Counted from the stretch's first letter, positions 1 to 12,654 are shown. The stretch is DNA of 64,000 nt from Flaveria trinervia (GCA_025506515.1 CM046444.1:119708930-119772929); one strand, 5' to 3'. Numbers and translations: made by a program. The notes: generated by a model from the letters alone, not told the origin.

Positions 1-335
1 CCTCGCCTGACAAGACTTGCCCCTGCCTGACAAGACATCCCCCTCGCCTAGGAGAAGGAACCCTCGCTGACTAGGCTCTCTCCTCGCCCTTGGGGAACGT
101 ACCCCTCACTGACTGACTTGGCGAGGTGCTTGTCACATCCCTCGCCTAGGGGTTTGTGTCCCTCGCCAACCTTATTTTGTTTTAATTTTTTTTCTTTTTC
201 CTGTTAATAAATTTTAGTTTACATGTGGGCGAGATAATGCCACGTGGGCGAAGAGAAGTCTTGCCACGTGGGCGAGGGATCATGACTTTTCCTCGCCGTG
301 AGCGAGGGTCAAAGTCAAATGTATAATTTCGTAAT
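1..335. repeat. GC-rich CCTCGCC minisatellite-like repeat, cut by window start
   Basis: Imperfect repeats of CCTCGCCTGACAAGAC and related CCCTCGCC blocks fill bases 1-170. The stretch 225-300 has three copies of a (C)ACGTGGGCGA motif containing the G-box core CACGTG or close to it. The base composition is far richer in GC than the flanks. Arrays like this occur inside gypsy LTRs elsewhere in the window, so this may be the tail of another LTR, but no LTR end is visible. Confidence 0.5.
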
Positions 336-1405
336 TCCAGAAGTTAATGATTATTTTGTTAAGTTAGTTCGGTCAAATGGTTAATTTCGTAATTTTGGCT
401 TTTCAAAATCATTTCAAAACTTTTCTTCTTTTTCTTCGATTTAAAAAATGGCACCATTGTACTTCATGGAAAGAAAGTTTACTTATTTTTTATATTGATA
501 GAGTTTCATGGTAAACTAATATCTTTTAATACTAGGGTAGAATGTGGTAATACACATGCAATATGTTGTTTCCAGTAATGGACAAAGAAACCGGTATATT
601 TATGTAATTAGTTTTTGTTGATCGCGCACATTGCACGGATGAATTAATACAATTTGAAACACAATAATTGTCACATTCGGGTAATCAGTAGTCACGCCAT
701 AACAACCAACACTACTCTGGTTTTATCATCACCGTCCTCGGATTTCAGCAGATCTAAACAGGGAAACAATAATATACTCAACCGAACCATTTGGCCACAA
801 TGCAGCTAATATCGATATAATCGTCCATCTCAGATTAGCAATAGCTCGTTGTCATTGACATTCTTAGCATCAAGGAAACAATACACCCAACGGACACCGA
901 AAAAAGAACCACGAAAACAGTTATGAGTATAGAACCAACAGGAAGTTTAAGATGAGGAGGTCCTCATCATCACCGAGAACAGCAATGATGTACATGGAAC
1001 CAATAGCAAGCCTCAAATGTGTTCTTCGTCAGCAAAAGGGTAACAGCGGTGGTCACACCATCACCGTCGCCACCCTTATGACTCTACCTAAACTCCAAGG
1101 AGAAGGCTGAGCGAGCCGCCAACACCACTGTAACCAACGAGGGAAATCAGAGAACTGTTAATTACTCTGTTAGTACATGAGTATTTGGTTAACATTGGTG
1201 TGAAATTAAAATATATCCCAACATCAATGTAAGGTTTTATTATGTCCATGTAATACTTAAGTATTACCAAGGCAACTTTATAGCGAGGTAAGGTTATGCT
1301 ACGACACGTAAGGTTTGTGTATATCGATGTAAAATTGTATTATTTTGATGTAGAGCTTATTTACAACATTTTAAGTCTGTGTTGCGCCAATGTAATGCTT
1401 CCTTA
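336..1405. other. Intergenic, nothing recognised
   Basis: AT-rich sequence with only short shadow reading frames. I see no conserved protein motif, RNA gene or clear repeat boundary. Confidence 0.5.
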
Positions 1406-1699
1406 GATCATTTACAATCCACTCTAAATTTCCATCTCTATAATTACATTAAAAATCGTTATTTTTTCTTTTATTTTTAATAAAAAACATTTTTTATACT
1501 TTTATCACTATATTTTTCTCTCCTCTACTCCCAACCACTTTCAACAAATATTAAAAAATTTATAGAGACGAATAGTGTTTTATCAATATAGAGATGAACA
1601 GTACATGTTCTCTATCATCTACTAACAACCACTAATAATCATTTTTTATAATATAGAAAACGCACTCACATATTTATAGAGAACGGACTATGAATGCTC
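1406..1699. mobile_element. Tourist-like (PIF/Harbinger) MITE
   Basis: A ~294-bp non-coding element is flanked by TTA at 1403-1405 and 1700-1702. Its ends are inverted: GATCATTTACAATCC on the left and GGACTATGAATGCTC on the right. A GAGCATTCA-type terminus with a TTA target duplication is typical of plant Tourist-like MITEs. The interior is AT-rich. The TIRs are degenerate, so the superfamily call is moderate. Confidence 0.55.
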
Positions 1700-1702
1700 T
1701 TA

Positions 1703-2226
1703 CATAAATCTAAGATATCATTTAATCATAGTTAGATCATGTTTTCTCAGTACAGAAGATATTTATTGTAAAATTAAAAAACATATCAATCTAGTCTCAA
1801 AATAGATGCACAACTTTGCTTTTTTCAACAGTCTTCTAGCCTGGTATAACTAAATTTTTTAGGGTTCTTCGAAATCCTTTACTTGGTAAGAAGGTATTGA
1901 CTAGGTAATTAGGTTTGTTTCAAAACTAATCATGTAAGAGAAAAAATATGTATGGGTCAGTGGTGTCGGATCGTGTCAGATGCGAAAGAATGAGAATCAA
2001 ACACATTGTACCTGTCAAAATGTCTAACCAGGTCAGTGAGTCGGACATTTTAAACAGGTTAGAACAAATCAAACAACCCCTTACTCATCCCACAACCCTT
2101 GTTTCGAGCTTCTTGGGGTGCAACCAAACCAACACTCATGTCTTCCACTTGCCCATAAAAATATGTAGTAGTTTACTTGTGTATTAACCGACAAAGTCAG
2201 TTTATATCTAATATACATAAAAACAT
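1703..2226. other. Intergenic, nothing recognised
   Basis: An open frame of 79 codons at 1948-2187 has no recognisable domain. I regard it as chance. Confidence 0.4.
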
Positions 2227-3226
2227 TGTTTGAATTTTGAACACAAAATAATTATATTTATATATTTGTTATATAAATAGTTATTTATTTATTGGTTTAA
2301 GTTCTCGTTTTGCAACGAACTATACCGTGTCCAAACTGAAACTAAGATGAATTGATATCGATGCTCAAAATTGAGTGGTTGGAATAAAAAAAATAAAACT
2401 TGGGTGCCTATAGTAGGAAATTGTTGCAATTTCTTTAATGCTAATAAAGACATATATTGATTAAAATGGATGTTTTATGTTAATTAAGTCTTTTAATAAA
2501 TATTATAAATGTCTATTATTGATCATTATTTTATTAAAATCGGTATTGAACATGTCATGAATAAAATGAAAGTTTTATTTTGGTCTCATAACACATTTCA
2601 TAAATCAAATGGAAGTTTTGATTGTGAATAATAAAACTCACATTAATATGAACTTATTAGCATGAGTATATAAACAAATTCATGATGAGAAAAAAAATAA
2701 TAAGAGAGAAGAATAAATTTATTCTTTTTAGATTCAACAAGTTTTATAGAAATTTAGAGATCAACATTCTCTAAATTGTGTTTCATACACCATCATCTTT
2801 AATCTTATTTCATATAACATCATAACACATACTTTACCCTATGATCTCTCCGGCAGTACATACTGTTTTGCTTGTTGTACCCTGGGAGACAGACGCGTTG
2901 TCTTGAGTAGAGACGCGAAACTGTTTTAAGGGACCCGTGTCTAACAGGATCCTCAGCCACAACCGTCAATCTTTTGTTTGTTATTTGTTGTAATCAAGGG
3001 GTATAGTTGAAGATTTAAACGTGATGAAGACTCGTGTCAAGAATGTTATATGAAGACTCGTTGTAGTATATACTAAATACGTTTCGAATCAAGTTTGGTA
3101 TATAAATATTATTTATATTTATTTTTTAGCCGTATTTATAAGTATATTATACTAAAATATTTCTCATGGTTAACGATAGTATCGTTAAAATTATTATTTT
3201 TAATATAAAAATAAAGTTATTTCCTA
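2227..3226 (+). mobile_element. Solo LTR, family A (plus orientation)
   Basis: This ~1.0-kb block is the reverse-complement counterpart of the LTRs at 28985-30719, 24549-25511 and 20099-21064. It starts TGTTTGAATTTTGAACAC (the complete copy has TGTTGGAATTTTGGACAC) and ends near TTATTTCCTA. Shared landmarks are the segment with CGGCAGTACATACTG (about 2852), the AGACGCGTTGTCTTGAGTAG stretch near 2890 and the GAAGACTCGTGTCAAGAA stretch near 3027. There is no adjoining internal region and no exact target duplication. It is more diverged than the copies in the decarboxylase, so it is older. Confidence 0.8.
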
Positions 3227-4404
3227 AAAAACTACCAAATCTACTGGAACTTCCAACAATAATGTAAGGGTTACTTACCTTGAGTAAGCTACAATTACAT
3301 TAGTATATGTTAATACTATACTGTTGTAATCTATTTATTATATTATAAAACTGGATGGCATATTATTGTAGCGGTGTTCACTTCTGTCCGTCAACTATAA
3401 ATTTGTAGATTGAAATGGTGTAACATCACCACATGTAAACATGAACATTAATATAATCTTTAAAAATATGATAAATATTATGACCAGTTTATTGATGCAA
3501 AAGATTTATAACAAAAAAAGGAATTACAACAAAAGGTTCACGTAACAAAAATGATTACAACAAAAAATATAATAAAAAATTATTAAATTATGTAAACAAC
3601 ATCATTAACATGATTCATCAAGAAACTGAGAATTACTATATTCACCTTCTCATAAAAAAATATAATCATACAAACAGAGGTAACATTGTTAATCAAATTC
3701 GTTTTTAACAACTACTTAAAAATGAAAAAAGAAAATAGTTTACCTCGTTAATGATAACCAACATAACACAATGATGAGTTTTTGATAAGATTATTAAATG
3801 TATCTTCAGCTATAGATTTATTGGTTGCTCTCTCCTTCGATGTGTGCATCGTTATTAACTTCTGAAGTACCACTAATGCCATCCTCAACCCGTTCTAACG
3901 TAGCTTTTCTACAAGACTTGGAGAAAAAAGAAAAGTAAAGTTTATATATCAAATAGGTCGAAGAAATAAGATTTAAAATCTTTAAAATCGATTATATGAA
4001 AAAACAAAACCAATAATCATTGGTCTAAGTGGTTATGATGAATTACACATAACATATAAATACTAAAAGGTTAAAAATTCAAATCTCGTTTTAAGTAAAA
4101 TGCTTAAAGTTAAACACGAGATTTTCTAAACAATAAGTTCCTCCATATTAGATTAGAGGTGCGATCATGACCGGAAAACAAATAAATGATCCTCATTATT
4201 ATAACAGATTCGAACATACGACATTAAAAAAGATTTTTACAACAAAAATAGAAAACAAAAGAATCACGTTATGACATGATAATGACCCTCATTAATTAGG
4301 GGTAAGAGAGAGAAGATGAAAATACCCATGCTGAGTTCATTAAATTAAGATGACGTGGGACTTCTTGCCGAGTCAAATGAGTTGTTGGGTTATATCTAAT
4401 TTTT
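3227..4404. other. AT-rich intergenic with possible SINE relic
   Basis: Mostly AT-rich with no coding signal. Around 4014-4145, TGGTCTAAGTGGTTATGATG followed by GGTTAAAAATTCAAATC resembles the A and B boxes of a tRNA-derived SINE. No poly(A) tail or target duplication is clear. Confidence 0.3.
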
Positions 4405-4735
4405 AAGATCATTAACCTTACTTTTCCAAACCCTATTCTCATATTTATATTAAAAATAATATATTTTTATTATATCTTTCAATTAAATAATACCTTTTAA
4501 TTATTTATTATTATGCTTTTTGTTTTCTACACTCACAACCATTTCTAAAAATATTAAAAAATTTATAAAGGTTGTACTAAAATTACTCATATTTAAAAAA
4601 ATATAAGAAATCTTGATACAACCCTTGTAAATATTATCTCTAATCTATTTACAACCAATAACAATCATCCCCTAAAATATAAGATACATATTCATATAAA
4701 AATAAAAAACCTAATGTGAATGCTATATATATATA
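4405..4735. repeat. Degenerate MITE related to the 1406-1699 element
   Basis: The left end AAGATCATTAACCTTAC and the right end CCTAATGTGAATGCT resemble the termini of the 1406-1699 MITE. The interior shares its ATTAAAAAATTTATA and CTCTAATCTATTTACAACC-type blocks. A matching TTA duplication is not present. Confidence 0.35.
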
Positions 4736-5401
4736 GAATTAGGTTATTTACAAAACTTTATTTTAAATGAGAAATCACAGACGTAATATTAGTTGTTGAT
4801 TGTTTTAATCAATGGTTATGATTAAACAAGTTTGATAATTTAAATTAGTTGATCATTTAATGAGTTTTATCTATACAAAAGGGTATATTAGGACCTATTG
4901 ATTTATTTCTAGGATAATTAATTGTATATTCTCTTTCATCTCACCTCTCAACAAACAATTGTAGATACATATGTACTCTCAACAAATAATTGTAGATACA
5001 TATTGATACATAGTACAAATAGGTAAACATAAATTTATAATATTTTTTTAAAATAATATTCAAATTGAAATTTAAAGCTGTTATTATAAAAAAGTACGAA
5101 AATTTACAATTAAAGGTTATATTTCTTTTTTTAGGTAAATACACATGGATAAAAATTTACACTTATAAAGTTATAAGTAACTATTTACTATTAACGTTAC
5201 ATGCATGTATCCGGTATAAGTTATTTATTTTAATTAGGCCAATTACACGTACAGAAAACATACACAAATATAAGTAAACATTTAATTAACACATGTGTAA
5301 TATTGTTACATATACATATATCTTTTACATCTACCTACATCTATATAATTATCATCAATTACCTTGAATTGGACGTCCATTTACATACATAAATATAACT
5401 A
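4736..5401. other. AT-rich intergenic, nothing recognised
   Basis: Contains a local direct repeat of a CTCAACAAACAATTGTAGATACATAT-like unit at about 4946-5002. No coding potential is seen. Confidence 0.4.
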
Positions 5402-7033
5402 CTTAGTGACTACGATTGTGAAATCCGGTATCATCCGGGGAAAGCGAACGTGGTGGATGATGCTCTAAGCCGCAAAGAACGCGTGAAACCACTACGTGCA
5501 CGAGCGTTGGGATTGACTATTCAAACGAATTTGAAAGCCCAGATCCAAATTGCACAAAATGAGGCGTTGAAAGAAGAAAACTTTGCGGGAGAAGAGTTTC
5601 GAGGGTTGGATAAACAAATGAGTTGCAAGGATGATGGTATACAGTACTTCATGGATCGTATATGGGTACCAAGATGGGGAGGTGTACGCACCTTAGTCAT
5701 GGATGAAGCACACAAGACATGATATTCTGTCCATCCTAGTACAAATAAGATGTACCACGATCTTAAGGATCTGTACTTGTGGCCAGGCATGAAGATATTC
5801 TGTCTATCCTGGCGCAGATATTCTATCCATCCTGGTGCAGATAACATGCTCGAAAGTTAAAGTTGAACACCAGAAACCATCGGGATTATTACAACAACCT
5901 GAGATTCCCGAGTGGAAATGGGAGAAATAGCCATGGATTTTATTACCAAACTACCTAGAGCGAGCAGCGGGCATGACTCGATATGGGTCGTAGTGGATCG
6001 GATGAAGAAGTCAGCTCATTTCTTGCTGATCCGAGAAGACTACAAAATGGATAAGTTGATGAGATTGTACATAAAGGAGGTCGTGACAAGATACGGAGTA
6101 CCGGTGTCGATTATATCCAACCGTGACAGCCGATTTACTTCACGATTTTGGTAGACACTACAGAAAGCGATGGGCACTTGATTAGATATGAGTACCACCT
6201 ATCACCCACAGATAGACGACCAAAGTGAACGAACTGTACAAACGTTGAAAGACATGCTGAAGGCGTGTGTAATCGAATTTGGTGGTAGTTAGGACACTCA
6301 TCTGCCGCTGATTGAGTTCTCTTACAACAACAGCTACCATACGAGCATTAGATGTGCTCCATTTGAAGCATTGTATGGTAGGAAATGCAGATATCCCATT
6401 TGTTAGGCGGAGATTGGTGAAAGTCAGTTAACAGGCCCAGAGATTATCCAAGAAACAACCGACAAGATTTTCCAAATCAAAGATAGACTAAAAGCTGCCA
6501 GAGATCGCCAAAAGAGTTATGCCGACCACCGTCGGAAGCCTTTAGAATTTAATATTGGGGATCAAGTTTTACTCAAAGTCTCTCTTGGAAGGGAATCGTT
6601 CGATTTGGAAAGAAAGGGAAGTTAGCTCCAAGATATGTAGGACCATTCGAGATTATAGAAAGAAATGGTCCAATGGCTTACCGATTAAGGATACCATAAG
6701 AACTCAGCGATGTACATGATACGTTCCATGTGTCGAACCTCAAAAGGTGTTTGGCTGATGAATCCCTTCATGTGCCAATTGCGGAAATAAAGATTGACGA
6801 AAAGCTTCATTTTGTCGAGGAACCCATTGAGATCATGGATCAAAAAGTCAAGCAATTGAAGCGCAGCAGAATACCAATTGTCCGCGTAAGGTGGAACTCC
6901 AAACAAGGGCCAGAGTTTACATGGGAACGGGAAGACCAGATGAAACTTAAATACCCACATCTATTCGAGGATGACACTCTTGGACCTAACACCAGCTGAA
7001 TTTCGGGACGAAATTCTCTCAATTAGGGGATAC
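5402..7033 (+). pseudogene. Ty3/gypsy chromovirus pol remnant (RNase H end, integrase, chromodomain)
   Basis: The reading frame starts inside the RNase H domain (YHPGKANVV, near 5430). It continues with a damaged integrase zinc-binding region (HPSTNKMY and YLWPGMK, about 5730-5795). The integrase core follows from 5905: MDFITKLPRA, then SNRDSRF near 6120, then DDQSERTVQTL near 6215, giving the D, D and E positions. The C-terminal part (LAPRYVGPFEII, HDTFHVSNLK) runs into a chromodomain at about 6870-6960 (RVRWNSKQGPEFTWERE). This order is that of plant Tekay/Del-type chromoviruses. Stop codons at about 6152, 6181, 6290, 6404 and 6699 and a deletion between zinc finger and core make it dead. 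The gag, protease and RT parts are absent. Confidence 0.9.
7021..7030 (+). other. Polypurine tract of the gypsy element
   Basis: AATTAGGGGA lies three bases before the TGTGACA start of the LTR, the expected place for plus-strand priming. Its position supports the LTR boundary at 7034. Confidence 0.6.
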
Positions 7034-7409
7034 TGTGACATCCGTCACCACAAGGTTCGTCAATTAACGCGGTTTCCGTTAACTTTTCTTGAACGTTCAT
7101 TCCTCATCTTATAAACTATTCGTGTGGATATTATACTTGCTTTATCGTCCTTATACTTGCGCTCTCATCGTAAACGTATGCTATCCTTAAAGCTTTTACA
7201 ATTTTCATCATCGTTATCACTAAATATACCATTTTTTATATAATATTATTGTTATTAATAAAACCATTTTCAAGTTACCAATATCATTAATTACATTTTT
7301 ATTATTAATATAGCTAGTCTATTAAAGTTGTTTTCAACCGAAACAAATTTGGGAACTTGGGGGCTAAGTGCAGGGACTAAATGTGATATTTTGCCAAACT
7401 AGGGCTGGG

Positions 7410-7417
7410 TATATAAA
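7410..7417 (+). promoter_or_regulatory. TATA box of the gypsy LTR
   Basis: TATATAAA in GGGCTGGGTATATAAACCCC, ~375 bases into the LTR. It is a plausible start signal for retroelement RNA at about 7440. This is inferred from sequence only. Confidence 0.5.
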
Positions 7418-7794
7418 CCCCATTTCCAGCCTTAGCCTCCATTACATCTTCTCATTCATCTTCTTCTTCTCCACTTTTTCTCCTCCTCCTTGCACCGAAC
7501 CGCCCATTTTCTTCGCTTTTTCACCGGCAAGACCTCGGCTACAACTGAGTCTACTGCTTTCTTGCAGGTAGACGACCTTGGTCGTCCTTTTTCGTGCTTG
7601 TTTTACTGCTATTCTTTAAGGGTTTCGGGTGCTCAGGGCCAACCCGAGCACATGAGGTCGTGTGGGTGCGTGTGTTGTCTTCCTATGTGTTCTTCTTGTT
7701 TCGGTGTGTTTGAAATGTGTTTCTAGAAGTCCTTGTGGTGTAAATCTCATGCACGGAGCAGCCGAAGGCTGCTCTGCACTTCTGCAGTCGCGAA

Positions 7795-8200
7795 CCTGCT
7801 GTTTTGGCGACTGGGTCTGCCGTGCGACTGAGCCATGCGACTGTGTCTCTCGAGCGACTGAGTTGTGCGACTGGGTGTGTCGTGCGACTGAGTCTTGCGA
7901 CTGTGTGTATGTATGCGATTGAGTCAATGAGAATGAATGCATGCGATTGTGCGTGTATCGCACGACTGAATGTTGAGTCGCACGAATGGAGGTTCAGTCG
8001 TACGAATGAAGCTAATTCGTACGAGTGAAGGTTGATTCATGCGTATGGAAGTTGAGTCGTGCGATTGGGTGTTGTGTGGTACGACTAAATACTGAGTCGC
8101 ACGAACGAAGGTTCAATCATACGAATGAAACTGATTCGTACAAGTGAGGGTTGATTTGTGCGGATGGAGTGTTGAGTCATGCGTCTGGTCCTGTCGTGCG
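7795..8200 (+). repeat. GCGACTGAGT-type minisatellite inside LTR
   Basis: About twenty imperfect copies of a 10-24-base unit built on (GT)GCGACTGAGT or its variant GTACGAATGAAG, some of them GTCGTACGA-like and palindromic. The array gives rise to spurious open frames on both strands. Confidence 0.75.
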
Positions 8201-9564
8201 ATTGGAGTTGTTGTGTGTGAGTTTCTTCTGTGTGTGGTGTGTGTTTGTCGTGTGATGTTAAGGTGACGTCGACACGGTTATCATTGCTAATGACAATGTC
8301 AAATTCAATACTATCAAACTTACTAATGTTATTCCAAATCAAATCAACTTAACATTTTACAATTATCAATAACTGATTCGTAACTACTAATATTTACCAA
8401 ATACTTCTCTAATAATAATGGAACATTTACATAAATATCATTGGTAATGGCGACGATTGCTAGTACTTGGATCTACATAAGATTTAATACGTGTGTCTGC
8501 TTGTGTGTGTTACACGCGACCGAACCAATACAACCCGAACCGACCGAACATTGCTATTTATTTTATACATATCATTAATGCTTAACAATAACTATCAATA
8601 GGTGTTTGACCATTCATTACATACTACATTTGGAAACTTTGATCATTCATACTTACCACTTAACAAGTGAGTTTCGTGGCCCTTTTTTACGCTTATATAA
8701 CATTTCAATCGTTTACAAACATGGGGGAAAAGTATGCTCACCCATTTTCTTTGTGTTGTACAACTTACATACAATTTACATACTCAGAATCAACGTGATA
8801 CTCTTTTGTGAGTACTTATCTGATGCATGCTTGAGTTCGCTGTGTGGTACTTTCTTTACAACCATTTAATTCCAGTGTTGGAACCAACGGATAGGTATTG
8901 GTAGTACTACTGGGTTGACACCCCTACCCTTGTTTGTTGGTATACTAGTTAGTACCAACAGTGGCAGGAACGGGCCCTTGGCTGAATATACTCCAACAAG
9001 ATTTGTGTGTACATCATTAGGTTTGGTTGTAAAACTCATTGTCATGTGATTTTGCTTACTTATAACTGTATTCATGGTATTCCACAACAATTACTATACA
9101 ACATCAATTACTTATAACTATTTAAACCTGTGAGCTCACCAACAATTTTGTTGACCATTTTGAACATATCTTTTCAGGTGATAATGCTAATTGAAGATCT
9201 AGGTGTGCTGCCTTAGTGGAGACCCTAGGATGCATTTATGAGGCTAAACATATTTGACAAACATTCATTTTGGAACATTGTTGTAGTCTGATTAAACAAT
9301 ATCATTCTTCTGATACTTGTTCTTGGGTTGTGGGAATTACAATACAATGTTATCTTTATTTGATTACGTGAATCATTTATCATGATATGCTTATGGCTAT
9401 GTTGTCGTGAATATTGACTAAACACGACACAAGTCTCCTTTGTGTCGGGTGTCGTCATGACACGCTTTGTCATCATTACTTATTGCATCTCTATTGTTAC
9501 CATGTGTTATGACGATCCTATCTCGTTACATCTCCGTGTTTCCGCTTTTAGCGGGGGTGTGACA

Positions 9565-10130
9565 TGATGTCCCAAATGATAAAAAACAATAAATTAAGGT
9601 CGGAATTCATTACAAGAAGTTAGGATGTAGAAATGCCAATAAGCAAAGGTAGATTGAAATGATAATGATTAAATTAAAGGAATGTTAGTGATTGTTATAA
9701 GGTTAGTAAATGTTAGAAGGTTAATGATCAAATGATAATGATTAAATTAAAAGAGTTTTGGTAGAAGATAGAATAAAAGTAAGAATATGAAAACAATTGG
9801 ATGTTAGGATGATTGAAAGAATATAGAAATGCATAATATATTAAGCAATATAAGATCACCTTAATATTAAAATATTCTTGAAACTACTTATAAAAAAATT
9901 CTTGAAATTGATTATAACCAAATGATGATGAAAGGTTTGTGTGAGAAATTTTAGAGAATGAGCAAATGAAAAATAAGGCCTAAAGCTTGTTTTTATAGTT
10001 GAGCTTAGAAGGGGGTTATAAATGGTGTTAATGGTGAGTTATAAGTTTTTCAAAAAGGGATTATGATTAACAAAACCATAAAAATAACATAAAAATTGTA
10101 ATTAACAAAAACATATTTAAAATTGTGAGT
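9565..10130. other. AT-rich intergenic, nothing recognised
   Basis: Contains repeats of AATGATAATGATTAAATTAAA (about 9659 and 9735) but no coding or RNA signal. Confidence 0.4.
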
Positions 10131-10730
10131 TATAGGGGAGGGATCAAATGAGAACTAGTTTTTTTGTGAGAACTCTAGGAACCAATATAAACCACTAGTT
10201 CTCAACGGCAAAATTGTAATTAACAAAAACATATTTAAAAAATTTATAAATCAGAAAATAACATAAAAATAAAAAAAATAAAAACACAAAAATATTCCTC
10301 AACTTTCTCTTTTTCATAAAAAAATATAAAAAAAATTATAAAAAATAAAAAAATTCATTTTTTAACGAAATTCGATGTACACATGTGTAATATCGGATTT
10401 ACACATGTATAAATCCAGTACTACACATGATTTACACATGTGTAAATCCAGTACTACACATATGTATAACTAGATTTACACATATGTAAACAACGGATGT
10501 ACGATTTTTTTAGAAAAGTATATATCAATATGGTAGGCGTTGGAAAGATAAAAAATACTGAATTTTATGGTGAAATTTTTTTGAAAAAATAATGTCGTGA
10601 AAAAAAGTTACGAACATTTAAAAAATGGGGAAATGGCATGTGATTTGCATGTTATAAAAAAATGAGTGACTGAGATTGGTTCCTAGAGTTCTCACAAAAA
10701 AAGATGGTTCTCATTTGAACCCTCCCCTAT
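10131..10730. mobile_element. ~600-bp MITE with ~55-bp terminal inverted repeats, next to (TA)n
   Basis: The left end TATAGGGGAGGGATCAAATG continues with GTGAGAACTCTAGGAACCAAT. It is mirrored at 10669-10730 by ATTGGTTCCTAGAGTTCTCAC and CATTTGAACCCTCCCCTATA. The interior at 10376-10500 has several palindromic TTACACATGTGTAAA motifs. The right end runs into (TA)n. A related copy lies at 35680-36050. There is no coding capacity. TA as target is compatible with Tc1/mariner-type or AT-targeting elements, and the superfamily is not certain. Confidence 0.7.
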
Positions 10731-11216
10731 ATATATATATATAAAATATTGGTTCCTATAATAAAGATTTCGTGTGAAGTATACGAAGCCACTACAGGGT
10801 GTTACGTGCCAGGTAAAAGTTTGGACGGGAGGGTAGGATTGTAATTATACCCATTACCACAAGTAACTAAATTCACTCTTACGTCATTTTAGATATAAAT
10901 ATTATGGAGACTTGATCCGCTACATTAATCATTGTATATATATTTTTTAGGTTTTGCTTGTATTGAGAATGTTTTATTAACATAATATCGTCTATCAATT
11001 TATTATTTCAAATAGCGATCTCAAGTTTTGATATTTTATAATTGTAGAGATGATCGACCAGAGCTTAGGTATATCTCGTTGATCTTGGATGTCTTTAATG
11101 ATCGATTTGCAATGTGATTGTTTTTTAAATATGTTTCATTGTTTTGATTATTCACAGGGGATTCAAAGTCGTCATCATTATCTTTTCTGACTTTTCCAGT
11201 GGTGGGTCTACAAAAT
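10731..11216. other. Intergenic with end of another (TA)n-linked element
   Basis: The stretch TTGGTTCCTATAATAAAG then GTGTGAAGTATACGAAG at 10749-10790 matches in form the ends at about 14110-14170 and 47104-47150 (ACTATA..AAAG..GTGYGAAGCGTACGAA). The rest is unremarkable. Confidence 0.35.
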
Positions 11217-11427
11217 TGTAACAACCGGTTATATTTTTAAAAGACAAAAAAATAAAGAATAAAAGAAAGAAAGGTAATTCAGTCCAAGTGGAAGGACTAA
11301 ATGTGTAAAAATGACAAAAATCTTTGAAAAGTTGGTGTAAAGGTGGGCATGGCCGCCCACCTCATTTCACATCATCATTTCTTTGGTTCTAGAGAGAGAG
11401 AGCAGAAGAGAACTCTCGGTTTGTAGA

Positions 11428-11451
11428 AGAAGAAGAAGAAGAAGAAGAAGA
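11428..11451 (+). repeat. (GAA)n microsatellite in LTR
   Basis: A GAAGAAGAAGAAGAAGAAG run. The frame across it reads as poly-Arg and is not a gene. Confidence 0.7.
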
Positions 11452-11861
11452 AGTGAACAAATTCAAGGTAAGAATTCATGGTTTTTATGTGTTTATGACG
11501 GGTTTCATCCCGGTTATGTGTTTGTATGGTTATGGGTTGTGTTTGTGCTCGGGTGTGTGTGTTTTTGGTGTTGTTTCTAGGTGTTTTAAACTCTTTGCAA
11601 GCGGGTTAAAAGGAAGAACACCCAAGTTGCACCAGGTGAGTTCTAGACCCCGGTTTTTACTTGTTTTCAAATATCTTTGGGGCTGAAAATGTATGTAAAA
11701 GGTTTTCAAATGTTTGAGTATGTATGCCCGTATGTTTTGTGCATGAATGAATGTGATTCTTGAATGCTTATAGGTTATTCATGTTTAGAATAGCCACGTT
11801 AAGCTTAGAACAGATGGATTTGATGATTGGGTTGAAAACATACTGGAAACATGACGAACAG

Positions 11862-12240
11862 AAGGCCCATGCGCCTAGATAAGGCTCATGCGCCTGAAAT
11901 TGCCTTAGAAAGATTTAAGTGTAATCCATGCACCTAAACAGTAGCCCACGCACCTAAGATTGCCTTAGAAATGTTTAAGTATAGCCCATGCGCCTGAACA
12001 GTGGTCCATGCGCCTGGAAATATTAGCCAGACGACTAAGTGTAGGGCCATGCGCCCCAATAGTGCCCATGCGCCCAAGCGGCTCATGCGCCTAAGTGTTC
12101 ATACGCACAATAGTGCCCATGCGCCTGAATAGTTCATGCGCCTAAAGTGATAAAATGATTGTTGGCTGATGCGCCTACATAGTGAGGAAACGCCCAAACA
12201 GGGCTCATGTGCCCAAATAGTTCCCATGCGCCTAAGACTT
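11862..12240 (+). repeat. CCATGCGCCT minisatellite in solo LTR
   Basis: About fifteen copies of GCCCATGCGCCTRAA, separated by short spacers such as CAGTGG and AGTG. The same motif occurs in reverse complement in the LTR fragments at 21075-21230 and 25525-25680, with fewer copies. Confidence 0.8.
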
Positions 12241-12654
12241 AGAAATTTTTACAAAAGTTTTCTGGAGTCTGTGCCTTAGGGTTTTGACCGAGGTTGACTA
12301 GGGGATTATTAATGATGTTGTTTCATGCATGATATGATTGATTATGATTGTTCCTTATTATTGTTATTGCTAGTATTATTATTACCCATAGTGTGTGACT
12401 TTACGTGGTATGTTATTATCGTAACGTAAAGTATATCGTAATAATAAAGTGAAAGAGCAATAAAGAAAGAAGAGAAACATTAATGAAAATGTTAACAAGT
12501 CTTGCAAGCTTACAGGAGGTACACGACCATGTTGTCGTTAGCTCAACTGTGTTGCGGGTTAGCTACCCTATTATGCACACAGGGTCAATCAATTGAGATT
12601 GGCAGGATCTTTGTAGCGTGCCCTGGGTGATTGGGTTGGCCTTGTACATAGTAC

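Larger units (their letters stand above)
7034..9564 (+). mobile_element. 3' LTR of the gypsy chromovirus (2.5 kb)
   Basis: It begins TGTGACATCCGTCACC right after the polypurine tract and ends GGGGGTGTGACA. The terminal TGTGACA/TGTGACA pair fits a gypsy LTR. Inside are a TATA box at 7410, a CGACTGAG-type minisatellite at about 7800-8200 and a GAGCTCACC...TTTTCAGGTGATAATG segment near 9130-9185, analogous to the CTCACTCAGC...CAGTTGGCAGGTAA segment in the other gypsy LTRs here. The matching 5' LTR is not in the window, so no target duplication can be checked. Open frames in this LTR come from the repeats. Confidence 0.85.

Noticed and set aside
5065..5277. 70-codon Lys/Tyr/Ile-rich frame
   Set aside because: Composition simply reflects AT-rich DNA. 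There is an overlapping frame of equal quality on the other strand.
7616..8028. Overlapping frames rich in His/Thr/Ser or Arg/Leu/Ser on both strands
   Set aside because: Products of the GCGACTGAGT minisatellite of the gypsy LTR; all frames stay open because of the repeat unit.
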